This document shows, piece by piece, positions 8,660-17,375 of a DNA stretch of 64,000 nucleotides. Both the position numbers and the translations under genes were made by a program. The DNA lies in the NCBI RefSeq assembly GCF_000018685.1, contig NC_010001.1, positions 4,783,595 to 4,847,594 of the forward strand, read 5' to 3'. The DNA is from Lachnoclostridium phytofermentans ISDg. Its GTDB lineage: Bacteria > Bacillota > Clostridia > Lachnospirales > Lachnospiraceae. How positions within the stretch are numbered: the first letter of the stretch is position 1; each line of letters opens with the position of its first letter. Below the pieces are notes generated by a model. It was given only the letters and a program-made list of their open reading frames with translations. It was not told the origin of the DNA and did no database searches.

Positions 8660-8706
8660 AGAATAGGGGTAAGCCTAAAAATCAGGCTCTCCCCTATTTT
8701 TATAAA
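8660..8706. terminator. Bidirectional terminator between convergent genes
   Basis: AATAGGGG ... AGGCT/AGCCT ... CCCCTATTTTT forms a long stem with T on the plus side and A on the other. It lies between the GNAT gene (+) and the DUF6128-like gene (-). Confidence 0.8.
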
Positions 8707-8734
8707 GTAATGTGATACTTTCATTAAACCATCT

Positions 8735-10162
8735 TTAGAAAGTACTTGCATTACTATAATCGATATAAGCATACCAGTATCCGAAATCTCCATCTCTTAA
8801 TTTACGCCTTCTCGAACATTTGAAATCTTTAAATCCAAACATTCCAGCCATATGTTTTTCCCTTATGTTATAAGCACCTGGTACCATAATCATATAGTAA
8901 ATTCCCTCTCTTGACATCTTTCTGGCAAAGAGAAGATGACGGTAAGTGCTAAAGGAATGAAGTAAAAAGCTATTATTTCCGAGAACCCAGGAATCCATAG
9001 GTAGTAACCCAAGATCTTTTGGTTCAATACGAACACATTCGGTTATTTCTCCGTCATCAAAAGGATACATATGAGGAAAACGATCCATGATGGATCTTGC
9101 CGAAGGGTGGTCGCACCAGCCATCCTTCTCGGACATACTGGGCGTAGTCTTACAATCAGCGGCATTTACCATCTCATCATTATCATCAAGTACAAGTTCA
9201 TCCGCTTCTACGGAACCCTCTGCCCTAGCTGCTTCAATAGAGGATACCATAAATTCCACCTCTTTGTTTGCCTCTTTTCTTTCGTCTTCTCTCCCCTTCT
9301 CCACACCATTACTATCCTCAGAAATTTCCTCCCTCGAGCTTTGTGAATCCGTAATATCGGCAGCTTTTATTTCTTCTATTTGTGATTCATCTGATTCATC
9401 TCCTACTATTGCATTTTCTATTTGCTCTACAACATTTCCTTGTGTTACCCTGTCCTCATCAAGTACTATCGTTTCTTCTTGTACACCAGCATCATTCGTT
9501 ACTATGGAATTTTCCACGGTATCTTCTATATTTTCTAATGAATTATCAAAAGATATTTCTGCATTATCCAACACTGCTTCAGTATTATCAACTTTTTCTA
9601 GCCTTTCCTTATCCTCATTCTTTGTACCACTTACTAGATTTGAGCTTTCTGGTAGTACCTCGACAACCTCAATTACCTTCTCTGTCTTCGTATCAACAAT
9701 CTCAACAACAGAAGGTTGCTTCCTTGATTCAACCTTTTCTTTCTCTTCTTCTCGATTATTTAAAACTTTATCCTCAAAAGATGCTACTTGATGATATGTA
9801 ATCGGGATATCATCCCATTCCGTAACAAAATAATTATCCTTAGAAAAACAGACAACAATGCCAGTGACCTCGTAGAAACGTACCTTCGTATCTTCCATAA
9901 CTCCTCTTGGCATCGTAACTCTAGCTTCTACTCCATCTGCCTTCGTGATTGCAGTCCCTACTAATATTCCTTCGGCTTGATCTCGGTTTCTTTTTACAAA
10001 GTATACTCTACATGCCCGCCCAGGAATTGTTCTAATATTACAATTTAGAGAAACCTTACACATTTCATCACTAGTTTCTATTCTCGCATATCCAGTATTG
10101 TTATTTTTTCTTCCCGAATCATATTGATAAAAATACGATACAAAGCGTTTGTAATTGGTCAT
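8735..10162 (-). CDS. DUF6128-like Lachnospiraceae protein with acidic central linker
   Basis: 475 residues from the ATG at 10162, which has GGGG 7 bases upstream. An in-frame ATG at 10204 lacks a good site. Residues 1-130 form a compact domain (YKRFVSYFYQYDSGRKNN ... CRVYFVKRNRDQAEGILVG). About 140-350 is a very acidic Glu/Asp/Ser/Val linker. About 360-475 is a second domain (WVLGNNSFLLHSFSTYRHLL, YYMIMVPGAYNIREKHMAGM, ending in an aromatic GYWYAYI). The two-domain layout matches what I recall of DUF6128 proteins in Lachnospiraceae, whose role is unknown. No signal peptide or membrane segment. Antisense ORFs in the linker are composition artefacts. Confidence 0.6.
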   Translation of the reverse strand: MTNYKRFVSYFYQYDSGRKNNNTGYARIETSDEMCKVSLNCNIRTIPGRACRVYFVKRNRDQAEGILVGTAITKADGVEARVTMPRGVMEDTKVRFYEVTGIVVCFSKDNYFVTEWDDIPITYHQVASFEDKVLNNREEEKEKVESRKQPSVVEIVDTKTEKVIEVVEVLPESSNLVSGTKNEDKERLEKVDNTEAVLDNAEISFDNSLENIEDTVENSIVTNDAGVQEETIVLDEDRVTQGNVVEQIENAIVGDESDESQIEEIKAADITDSQSSREEISEDSNGVEKGREDERKEANKEVEFMVSSIEAARAEGSVEADELVLDDNDEMVNAADCKTTPSMSEKDGWCDHPSARSIMDRFPHMYPFDDGEITECVRIEPKDLGLLPMDSWVLGNNSFLLHSFSTYRHLLFARKMSREGIYYMIMVPGAYNIREKHMAGMFGFKDFKCSRRRKLRDGDFGYWYAYIDYSNASTF

Positions 10163-10312
10163 ACTGCACCCCTTTTCTTTCCACTGCCGTTCTTGCCCTT
10201 TCATCCAGAATAATTATGATGAGCCCGTCTTATCCTAATATATGTGATAAACCATTGCTGTATGACAAAAAATATACTAATCTAAAACAAGTATCACTAA
10301 CTCCCCCTACCA

Positions 10313-10341
10313 TTGCGTTTATAATACATATAGTGTAAAAT
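10313..10341 (+). promoter_or_regulatory. Promoter for the ABC-F gene
   Basis: TTGCGT at 10313-10318 and TAAAAT at 10336-10341, 17-base spacer, about 85 bases before the start codon. Confidence 0.5.
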
Positions 10342-10425
10342 GTGTCTAGTTATAAAGAATCTATGTAATTCTTAGCATTATATAAACCTGGCATTCGCAC
10401 AAAACGTGCTAGAACGGAGTATTCA

Positions 10426-12267
10426 ATGAATTTATTAACCATGGAAAATATCAGCAAAAGTTATACCGAACGTATGCTGTTTGATAAGGTAAGTCTGGGA
10501 ATTAATGAAAATGATAGAATTGGTGTAATTGGTATTAACGGTACCGGAAAATCAACTCTTTTAAAATTAATTGCTGGAATAGAAGAACCAGATGAAGGTA
10601 CTATAACCAAAGGTAAGCAAGTAAGAATTGAATATCTACCTCAAGCTCCCCAGTTCGATGAATCACTCACAATTCTTGAAAACGTGATTGAAGGAAAGAC
10701 AGCCAAAGAAGAATATCGAAACCTTGCTGGAGAAGCAAAGGCTATGCTGTTAAAGCTTGGTATCGAAGACTGTGACCAAAGGACTACCTATCTTTCTGGT
10801 GGTCAGAAGAAACGTATTGCACTTGTTCGTACTTTGTTAACCGAGGCAGACATCTTAGTACTAGATGAGCCTACAAATCATTTAGATAGCGCCATGACAG
10901 AGTGGCTTGAAGAATTCTTAAAAAAGTTTCGTGGAGCTTTTATTATGATAACTCATGACCGTTATTTCCTTGACCATGTTACCAATCGAATTGTGGAATT
11001 AGATAAAAGTAAACTATTTTCCTACACAGCGAATTACTCAAAATTCTTAGAGTTAAAGGCTGAGCGCGAGGAAGTGGAGCTTGCTACAGAGAGAAAGAAT
11101 AAGAGCCTTTACCGTGTAGAGCTTGAATGGATGATGCGTGGTGCAAGGGCCCGCTCTACCAAACAAAAAGCTCATATTTCACGTTTTGAAGAACTTCGTG
11201 ACCGTAATAAAATTGAAGTAGATCAGTCCGTAGAGATGTCTTCCATTTCCTCTCGTTTAGGAAAGAAAACGATAGAACTAGAAAACATCTGTAAAGCATA
11301 TGAAGACCAAACTCTAATCAAAGATTTTTCCTATATCTTTTTACCAGGAGATTATATTGGAATTGTTGGACCAAATGGTTGTGGAAAATCCACACTACTT
11401 CGAATCCTAACACAGACTATAGAACCTGACAGTGGTTCCGTGATTATGGGAACGACCGTAAAACTCGGATATTTCTCTCAGGAAAATGAATATATGGATG
11501 AAAATCAAAAGGTACTAGATTACATCCGTGCAACTGCAGACTTTATTCAAACCACGGATGGAACCATTACAGCATCCCAGATGTGTGAAAAATTCCTTTT
11601 TACTGGTTCGATGCAACATCAGTTGATTTCTAAGTTAAGTGGTGGTGAAAAACGTCGTCTATACCTGTTAAAGATATTAATGGATGCTCCAAATATTCTT
11701 ATTTTAGATGAGCCAACCAACGACTTAGACATTAAAACTTTAACAATTTTAGAAGATTATCTTTCTAGCTTTCAAGGTATTGTAATCACAGTATCCCATG
11801 ACCGTTATTTCCTTGATAAGATTGCAACGCGTATCTTTGCTTTTGAAGAAAACGGTGAAATTCGTCAGTATGAAGGCAATCACTCTGATTATAAGGATGC
11901 ACTGAAAGAACGTTATCCACAATCACAAAGAGAAAATGAGAGCTCTATCAACAATAACAGTAACTCATCCAACTCTTCTGTGGACAGTACAAACCAGAAA
12001 TCATCACGAACTACAGAAAAGAAGATAAAATTTAGCTATAACGAACAGCGAGAATTTGACACCATTGAAGCTGAAATTGAAGAACTAGAACAAAAGATAT
12101 CTAACCTTGATGACGCCATTGCAACTTCTGCCTCTGAGTACAGCAAGTTAGATGCTCTCATGAAAGAAAAAGAGGAAGTTGAGCTTCAGTTAGAGGAAAA
12201 GATGGAACGTTATCTTTATCTTCAGGATTTAGCTGATAAAATTAAGGAACAGAACAACAAGGGTTAA
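10426..12267 (+). CDS. ABC-F family ATPase (Uup/YdiF-like), translation-associated
   Basis: 613 residues with two ABC cassettes in one chain and no membrane segments. The first cassette has GINGTGKST, LSGGQKKR and LDEPTNHLD. The second has GPNGCGKST, LSGGEKRR and LDEPTNDLD. The interdomain linker (about 200-280) carries the P-site-tRNA-interaction-motif-type region (ARARSTKQKAHISRFEEL). After residue 520 there is a Ser/Asn-rich hinge and a C-terminal coiled coil (about 545-610), as in Uup. ABC-F proteins act on the ribosome and some give antibiotic protection. The coiled coil favours a housekeeping Uup-like role over drug resistance. GGAG lies before the ATG. Confidence 0.88.
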   Translation: MNLLTMENISKSYTERMLFDKVSLGINENDRIGVIGINGTGKSTLLKLIAGIEEPDEGTITKGKQVRIEYLPQAPQFDESLTILENVIEGKTAKEEYRNLAGEAKAMLLKLGIEDCDQRTTYLSGGQKKRIALVRTLLTEADILVLDEPTNHLDSAMTEWLEEFLKKFRGAFIMITHDRYFLDHVTNRIVELDKSKLFSYTANYSKFLELKAEREEVELATERKNKSLYRVELEWMMRGARARSTKQKAHISRFEELRDRNKIEVDQSVEMSSISSRLGKKTIELENICKAYEDQTLIKDFSYIFLPGDYIGIVGPNGCGKSTLLRILTQTIEPDSGSVIMGTTVKLGYFSQENEYMDENQKVLDYIRATADFIQTTDGTITASQMCEKFLFTGSMQHQLISKLSGGEKRRLYLLKILMDAPNILILDEPTNDLDIKTLTILEDYLSSFQGIVITVSHDRYFLDKIATRIFAFEENGEIRQYEGNHSDYKDALKERYPQSQRENESSINNNSNSSNSSVDSTNQKSSRTTEKKIKFSYNEQREFDTIEAEIEELEQKISNLDDAIATSASEYSKLDALMKEKEEVELQLEEKMERYLYLQDLADKIKEQNNKG

Positions 12268-12341
12268 AACTTAAAGGAAAACGCTTCACGAACCCTTCTA
12301 ATATACATTAAGAGGAGCCCGTAAACCGTTTTATTATATAC

Positions 12342-12380
12342 AAAAGCACTCTTTGTGAACTTTTCCTTGTCATGAATAAA
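12342..12380 (+). repeat. 39-bp dispersed repeat, copy 1
   Basis: The core GAACTTTTCCTTGTCATGAA recurs, slightly changed, at 36652-36690 and 40835-40873. The whole unit begins AAAAGC and ends AATAAA. All copies are intergenic. Confidence 0.7.
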
Positions 12381-12424
12381 AAAATCCAAGGTATGCCTGA
12401 GCTATTCCTTGGATTTTCTTTTAT
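12381..12424. terminator. Bidirectional terminator
   Basis: AAAATCCAAGG and CCTTGGATTTT arms with a 14-base loop, flanked by A and T tracts. It lies between the ABC-F gene (+) and the convergent acetyltransferase (-). Confidence 0.8.
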
Positions 12425-12553
12425 TATGAGTTACTTAGCAAAGCGTACCAATACGAATGATACCACCATACTTTGATAAGGTAATGATTACTCCTACTGT
12501 AAAGACTCTAATATATAACTCTGTTATTTGCATTATTTCACACCGCAATACCT

Positions 12554-13438
12554 TTACCATACCACGTAAAACAATAGTTTCTGCTCTATCTGAAAACCGA
12601 ACTCTTCATAAAGATGAAAAGCCGCTTCACTTTTTGTACTAACCTGAAGGATAATATCTTTCAGTGGGCTATTTAACATGTCAAGAAATTTAGCTAATAA
12701 CAATCTTCCATAGCCCTTGCCCTGTTCGGTTTTACTTATCGCAATATCAAATATAGTATCTGATTTGGTACCTATATAGGCACCGCACGTACCAACGATT
12801 TTTTTATCTATTTTTACAACGTACAATTTAAAGTCACTATCCTCTAAACACTCCGTTAGATGTTCAGTTGCAACTTCATCGCTCATTGAAAAAATATCTT
12901 TTAATGTATCAAGATAAAACTGTATCTCTTCTTCCCGATTTTTATCAATAGGATCAATCAGAAATGATGTTCTATCCTTTTCTTCATTTCTTTCATAAAA
13001 TTTATGATTACTAAAATTACTTATCTGATTGCTTCCTTCTCCAGAAAGACGCATAAAGTGTTCCGCATAATGATGGTAACCAGATAGGAAAGGAGCCTCT
13101 TCATCACTAAGTACCGACAGATGTTTTAACTCTTCGTATTCCTCCTTAATGCTTTGTATTAGATACTCAGCATAATTTTTCTCATTTCCTCTAATATAAA
13201 ATCTTCCCTCAGCAACAAGTTCTCCGTCACTATCCTCTTCCACACAGAGTAATGCAAAAAAACCTACTACCAATTCCCCTTCATAAAGAAGGGCAAATGG
13301 TGGCAGGCCAAATTCTTCATATACCTGTGTGCCAGCTACCATATCCTCTCTTAGTCTATCTTCACTGTCTAAGGTTAGCAGGTTATTAATCTGTTGCTTA
13401 TGACGATTAAGTAAACGACATAAGAATTTTACTTTCAC
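12554..13438 (-). CDS. Tandem GNAT acetyltransferase
   Basis: 294 residues from a GTG at 13438 with a perfect GGAGG 6 bases upstream. The longer reading from 13465 has no site and would place the GGAGG inside the gene. The C-terminal half is a clear GNAT domain: LYVVKIDKKIVGTCGAYIG, the acetyl-CoA loop 'TEQGKGYGRLLL', and 'SEAAFHLYEEFGFQIEQKLLFY'. The N-terminal half (PPFALLYEGELVVGFFALL, FYIRGNEKNYAEYLIQSI) looks like a degenerate second GNAT fold. The substrate is unknown. It follows rsmA closely and is probably co-transcribed with it. Confidence 0.75.
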   Translation of the reverse strand: MKVKFLCRLLNRHKQQINNLLTLDSEDRLREDMVAGTQVYEEFGLPPFALLYEGELVVGFFALLCVEEDSDGELVAEGRFYIRGNEKNYAEYLIQSIKEEYEELKHLSVLSDEEAPFLSGYHHYAEHFMRLSGEGSNQISNFSNHKFYERNEEKDRTSFLIDPIDKNREEEIQFYLDTLKDIFSMSDEVATEHLTECLEDSDFKLYVVKIDKKIVGTCGAYIGTKSDTIFDIAISKTEQGKGYGRLLLAKFLDMLNSPLKDIILQVSTKSEAAFHLYEEFGFQIEQKLLFYVVW

Positions 13439-13467
13439 AGATATCCTCCATTCCAATGTAAACACAT

Positions 13468-14340
13468 CTATTTCATTTTTTCATCAATGATATCCGCTAG
13501 TTTAGCAAACTGCTCTAAAGTAAGTGCTTCTCCACGAATCGTAGCCACTACACCGAGCTCTTCAATTGCCTCGCTAATCATTTCTTTTGGCAGTGAAATT
13601 TCCGGTGAATTATTCAGGCCATTTGCTAACGTTTTTCTTCTCTGGTTAAAAGAAGCACGAATTAATTTAAATAGTAAGTTCTCATTCTTCACCTTAACTG
13701 GTGCATCCTGATGAAGGGTTAATCGAATTACAGCGGAACCCACATTAGGTCGTGGCATAAAACAGTTCGGCGGTACATTTGCAACGATATATGGATCGGC
13801 ATAATACTGTACTGCTAAAGATAAAGCACCATAATCCTTGCTTCCAGGACCGGATTGCATACGGTCTGCAACTTCCTTTTGTACCATAACTGTAATATTA
13901 TCAATAGGAACATGAGCTTCAAATAACCCCATAATGATTGGGGTTGTTATATAGTAAGGTAGGTTCGCAACCACCTTGATTGGCTTACCACCGTTCTTCT
14001 CTTTTACAATCTGATTAATATCTACTTTTAAGATATCCTCATTTATAATTGTAACATTATCGTAGGAAGATAGTGTATCCTGCTCTAATATTGGTATCAG
14101 GTTCTTGTCGATCTCTACTGCTACAACCTCTCTCGCATTTTCACATAAATACTGTGTCATTGTACCAATACCTGGTCCAATTTCAAGTACTAGGTCATCC
14201 TTTGTGATCTCAGCGGAACGAATAATTTTTTCCAGTACATGAGTATCAATTAAGAAGTTCTGTCCAAACTTTTTTTGAAATATGAAACGATATCTATTTA
14301 GCACTTCAATTGTCTGTTTTGGATCTCCCAAATATGCCAT
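13468..14340 (-). CDS. rsmA: 16S rRNA dimethyladenosine transferase RsmA (KsgA)
   Basis: 290 residues. It dimethylates the adjacent adenosines A1518 and A1519 near the 3' end of 16S rRNA late in 30S assembly. Visible motifs are KKFGQNFLID, the SAM-binding VLEIGPGIGTMTQYL, EIDKNLIPIL, the catalytic NLPYYITTP, and PRPNVGSAVIRL. The start ATG has AAAGGAAA upstream. Its place beside tatD matches the common tatD-rnmV-ksgA order, although rnmV is missing here. Confidence 0.96.
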   Translation of the reverse strand: MAYLGDPKQTIEVLNRYRFIFQKKFGQNFLIDTHVLEKIIRSAEITKDDLVLEIGPGIGTMTQYLCENAREVVAVEIDKNLIPILEQDTLSSYDNVTIINEDILKVDINQIVKEKNGGKPIKVVANLPYYITTPIIMGLFEAHVPIDNITVMVQKEVADRMQSGPGSKDYGALSLAVQYYADPYIVANVPPNCFMPRPNVGSAVIRLTLHQDAPVKVKNENLLFKLIRASFNQRRKTLANGLNNSPEISLPKEMISEAIEELGVVATIRGEALTLEQFAKLADIIDEKMK

Positions 14341-14460
14341 TTATTTTCCTCTTTCCTTATGCCTTTATAGCTTACATTCATTTAAATGATAAGAGCAAGC
14401 TTAACTGTAATCTTTTTTACTGTATAATAACACCCAACTACTATAGCTCTACCGAAAGTT

Positions 14461-15249
14461 CTACTGTTGCATCTGGTATACTTTATATGCATTTTCCGTT
14501 GTCTGCCTAATTACCTCTTCGGCACTTACATTCTTAATGAGTGCAATTTCCTCTACCACATGTGATAGATAACCGGAATAGTTTCGTTTCCCACGATAAG
14601 GCACCGGCGCCAGATAAGGGCAGTCTGTTTCTAATACAAGACTTGTTAATGGAGCCATCTCCACAACTTCCTTTAGCTTTCTACCATTCTTGAAAGTTAC
14701 CACTCCGCCAATACCAAGATAAAATCCCTGCTTTAGATAGTATTCCGCTATTTCAGTTCCATAAGAATAACAGTGTATAATCCCAGTTAAGGTAGTATTT
14801 TGACTTTTTGCATAGGAAACTGCTTCCTTCATCATCTCAAGTGTATCTGCTGCTGCATCTCTGCTGTGAATAATCACTGGAAGGTTTTCCTGGATTGCAA
14901 GGTCTAGCTGCTTTTTAAACCAGAATTTTTGTATCTCTCTGTCCGTAGCATCCCAGTAATAGTCTAGACCGATTTCACCGATTGCAACCACTTTCTCTTT
15001 CTTAGCCATCTCACAAAGAGTTTTAAAATTATCCTCATTTAACTCTTTTGTTTGGTCAGGATGTACACCAACAGCTGCATATACAGAATCAAATTTCTTT
15101 GCAAGTACAATCGAAGACTTAGAGCTTGCTAAGTTTGCTCCAATATTAACAACGTTTACAATTCCTTCGTTCTTTAAATTATTTAGTATTTCTTCTCTAT
15201 CTAAATCAAATGCTTCATCATCATAATGAGCATGTGTATCAAATATCAT
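14461..15249 (-). CDS. TatD family metal-dependent DNase
   Basis: 262 residues, a TIM-barrel hydrolase. Metal ligands are in the standard places: FDTHAHYDD at the N-terminus, AIGEIGLDYYWD, VIIHSRDA, GIIHCYSYG and LETDCPYLAP. Members are 3'-5' exonucleases and possible D-aminoacyl-tRNA deacylases. GAGG lies before the ATG. It is upstream of rsmA on the same strand with a 120-base gap. Confidence 0.9.
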   Translation of the reverse strand: MIFDTHAHYDDEAFDLDREEILNNLKNEGIVNVVNIGANLASSKSSIVLAKKFDSVYAAVGVHPDQTKELNEDNFKTLCEMAKKEKVVAIGEIGLDYYWDATDREIQKFWFKKQLDLAIQENLPVIIHSRDAAADTLEMMKEAVSYAKSQNTTLTGIIHCYSYGTEIAEYYLKQGFYLGIGGVVTFKNGRKLKEVVEMAPLTSLVLETDCPYLAPVPYRGKRNYSGYLSHVVEEIALIKNVSAEEVIRQTTENAYKVYQMQQ

Positions 15250-15315
15250 CTTTTACCTCATTTCCTGTACACGTTTTTGTCTATTAGAATTCCTATAATT
15301 ATAAGGGCTTATTCT

Positions 15316-16218
15316 TTATTTGTCCATGAATATTTGAGGATATAACTCCTTGGTTGGCAGCCAATCACTAAATGCACTTGCACTTCCTGTTTGTACAGAA
15401 AGCTCAAATGCTTTTCTAAAATCACCTGTTTTGAAATATCCAGCAAGAAATCCTGCCAACATGGCATCCCCTGCACCTACTGTATTTCTTACCTCTCCCT
15501 TTACTGCCTCCATTTGATAAGTTTCTTTTTCTTCTGTTAGAAAAATAGCCCCTTTTTCACCAAGGGACACCAAGACATTTCTTGCACCAAGTTCCTGTAG
15601 TTTTTCTGCGTAATAAATAACTTCTTCTCTCTTCGTTATATTAACTGAAAATAGCCCTTTTAGCTCTTCTTCATTTGGCTTTATTAAAAATGGATGATAC
15701 GGTAACACCTTTCGTAACAGCTCCCCTTCTGCATCCACTACTGTTTTCACACCCTTTAAAGCAAGACTTTCTAAAATCATCTCATAAGTATTACTACTTA
15801 ATGTCGCTGGAATACTCCCTGCAAGTACTAAAAAATCGTCTTCTTTAAGATTGGATAGTGTATTCATCATCCCATCGATATTTTCTTTTGCTATCACAGG
15901 TCCACTTGTATTAATATCTGTTTCTTCGTTATCACGAATTTTAACATTAATACGTGACATTCCTTCCTTTGTATAGATAAACTTTGTTTCGCATCCTTTA
16001 TCCTTTAACAACCGCTCAATCTCTCTTCCGGTAAATCCAGCCAAAAAGCCCATTGCTATATTATCAATTCCAAACTCTGATAAAACCAAGGATACATTGA
16101 TTCCTTTGCCGCCAGGGTATAGTTCTTCCTTATTGGTTCGCTGAATTTTCCCTTTCGTAAGATTTTCCACATGAAGTATGTAATCAAGTGCTGGATTCCA
16201 TGTCACAGTATAAATCAT
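15316..16218 (-). CDS. fruK: 1-phosphofructokinase (PfkB family)
   Basis: 300 residues from the ATG at 16218. The longer reading to 16269 adds a non-homologous leader, whereas MIYTVTWNPALDY is the usual family start. PfkB motifs are NPALDY, YPGGKGINVS near the N-terminus, and NTVGAGDAMLAGFLAGY, which carries the catalytic Asp near the C-terminus. It phosphorylates fructose-1-phosphate to the 1,6-bisphosphate. Tagatose-6-phosphate kinase (LacC) is a close alternative. The usual fruR and fruA partners are not adjacent, so its induction is not visible here. Confidence 0.8.
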   Translation of the reverse strand: MIYTVTWNPALDYILHVENLTKGKIQRTNKEELYPGGKGINVSLVLSEFGIDNIAMGFLAGFTGREIERLLKDKGCETKFIYTKEGMSRINVKIRDNEETDINTSGPVIAKENIDGMMNTLSNLKEDDFLVLAGSIPATLSSNTYEMILESLALKGVKTVVDAEGELLRKVLPYHPFLIKPNEEELKGLFSVNITKREEVIYYAEKLQELGARNVLVSLGEKGAIFLTEEKETYQMEAVKGEVRNTVGAGDAMLAGFLAGYFKTGDFRKAFELSVQTGSASAFSDWLPTKELYPQIFMDK

Positions 16219-16324
16219 AGTAATAACCTTGCCTTTCCATAGCCTGCAAGCTTTAGATCGCAGGTACAATGTAATGTGAAAAAACTTTATTTCTTCTTAC
16301 TAATAAACCTTACCTTTTCATAGC

Positions 16325-16612
16325 CTAGCAAAATAAAAATGAAGTTTCCTGAAACTCAATTGCTTGCTCTATTCTTTTTTGATCTTCCTCAATAAAAAGA
16401 CTTAGTAGTTGTTTTATTTCAAACTTATGGAGAATCGAAAAACTTAAGTAATGGCCATTCTCTATTGGAATATGAAGCACTCTCCCATTGGTAACATCCC
16501 CAATAGATATTGTTTTCGTTTCCTCATGATAAGACGCCTTTAAGGCACTATCAGAATCTAAGAACTCCAATTTTTGATTGATAAGTAGTGTTAACTCTTC
16601 TATCCGTTTCAT
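16325..16612 (-). CDS. Small protein of unknown function
   Basis: 95 residues. The sequence is a plausible soluble alpha/beta protein (RIEELTLLINQKLEFL, ISIGDVTNGRVLHIPI, HYLSFSILHKFEIKQLL), with no family I recognise. It begins with an ATG preceded by AAGGAG at a rather long 13-base spacing, and it is only about 100 bases upstream of fruK on the same strand, so it may be co-transcribed with it. Confidence 0.5.
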   Translation of the reverse strand: MKRIEELTLLINQKLEFLDSDSALKASYHEETKTISIGDVTNGRVLHIPIENGHYLSFSILHKFEIKQLLSLFIEEDQKRIEQAIEFQETSFLFC

Positions 16613-16692
16613 AAAGTTAATATTTTCTCCTTACATCATATTCAATAATTCTATTATCGAAATAAAATCATGTTTCGATATTTCAGGTTTAG

Positions 16693-16743
16693 GGTGCAAA
16701 AAACGCACCTTTTATCAGAAGTTTATAATAAACTTCTGATAAG
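16693..16743 (+). repeat. Double-hairpin element, copy 1
   Basis: Two hairpins in tandem: GGTGC-AAAAAAC-GCACC, then a near-perfect palindrome of about 31 bases with arms TTATCAGAAGTTTAT / AATAAACTTCTGATAA. The same two-hairpin order occurs inverted at 46611-46659. It is REP-like in form and lies upstream of the 95-residue gene. Confidence 0.75.
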
Positions 16744-16851
16744 TTATATTATATCACGATTTCTTCCATAGTTCTCCTTATAACAAAAAAACTTATTATG
16801 TTAATTTTACTATCATTAATCAATTATTTTTCAATTTTGTTATTTTCCCCC

Positions 16852-16893
16852 TTGTAATTTAATAAATAGTGTATATAATCAATATATACACTA
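16852..16893 (+). promoter_or_regulatory. Promoter and palindromic operator for the GntR-ABC operon
   Basis: TTGTAA at 16852-16857 and TATAAT at 16874-16879 (16-base spacer). The inverted repeat TAGTGTATAT...ATATACACTA at 16867-16893 covers the -10. YtrA-type GntR regulators bind such AGTGTA...TACACT palindromes, so autoregulation by the first gene is likely. Confidence 0.65.
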
Positions 16894-16998
16894 TATATAT
16901 TATAGTGACTAAAATCATGTCATGATAATTGATGAACGGTGTTTAAACGTATCGTTCCAAAACTCATAATGTGGTAAGGAAACAATAGGAGAGGAAGC

Positions 16999-17373
16999 AT
17001 GAACATAAACATTAGTAATTCAAGTGGTCAGCCAATCTATGATCAAATCACTTCCCAGATAAAAAATCTCATCATCACCGGTGAATTAAAAGAAGGGGAC
17101 GCCCTTCCTTCGATGAGACTTTTAGCCAAGGAATTAAGGATTAGTGTAATAACTACAAAGCGCGCGTATGAAGAATTAGAAAGAGAAGGCTTTATAGTCT
17201 CCATGACCGGTAAAGGTAGTTTTGTTGCCGGTAAAAATATTGAATTCATCAAAGAGGAACATCTGCGAAGTATGGAGGAACATCTACAACAAGCAGTAGA
17301 ATCAGCTACTCTTGCTGGTGTTTCTCTACCAGAAATAATTGATTTAATAACCTATCTTTATAAAGGAGAGTAG
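16999..17373 (+). CDS. GntR family regulator, YtrA subfamily
   Basis: 124 residues, the short form typical of YtrA: a winged helix-turn-helix (about 8-75: QPIYDQITSQIKNLIITGELKEGD, LPSMRLLAKELRISVITTKR, YEELEREGFIVSMTGKGSFV) followed only by a 45-residue dimerisation helix region. YtrA-type repressors control adjacent ABC exporters that often respond to cell-envelope agents or antibiotics. GGAGAGG precedes the ATG, and the gene ends 2 bases before the ABC ATPase. Confidence 0.9.
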   Translation: MNINISNSSGQPIYDQITSQIKNLIITGELKEGDALPSMRLLAKELRISVITTKRAYEELEREGFIVSMTGKGSFVAGKNIEFIKEEHLRSMEEHLQQAVESATLAGVSLPEIIDLITYLYKGE

Positions 17374-17375
17374 CT

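Noticed and set aside
9087..9791. A 234-codon Ser-rich plus-strand frame
   Set aside because: It is the complement of the acidic linker of the DUF6128-like protein and looks like a composition artefact.
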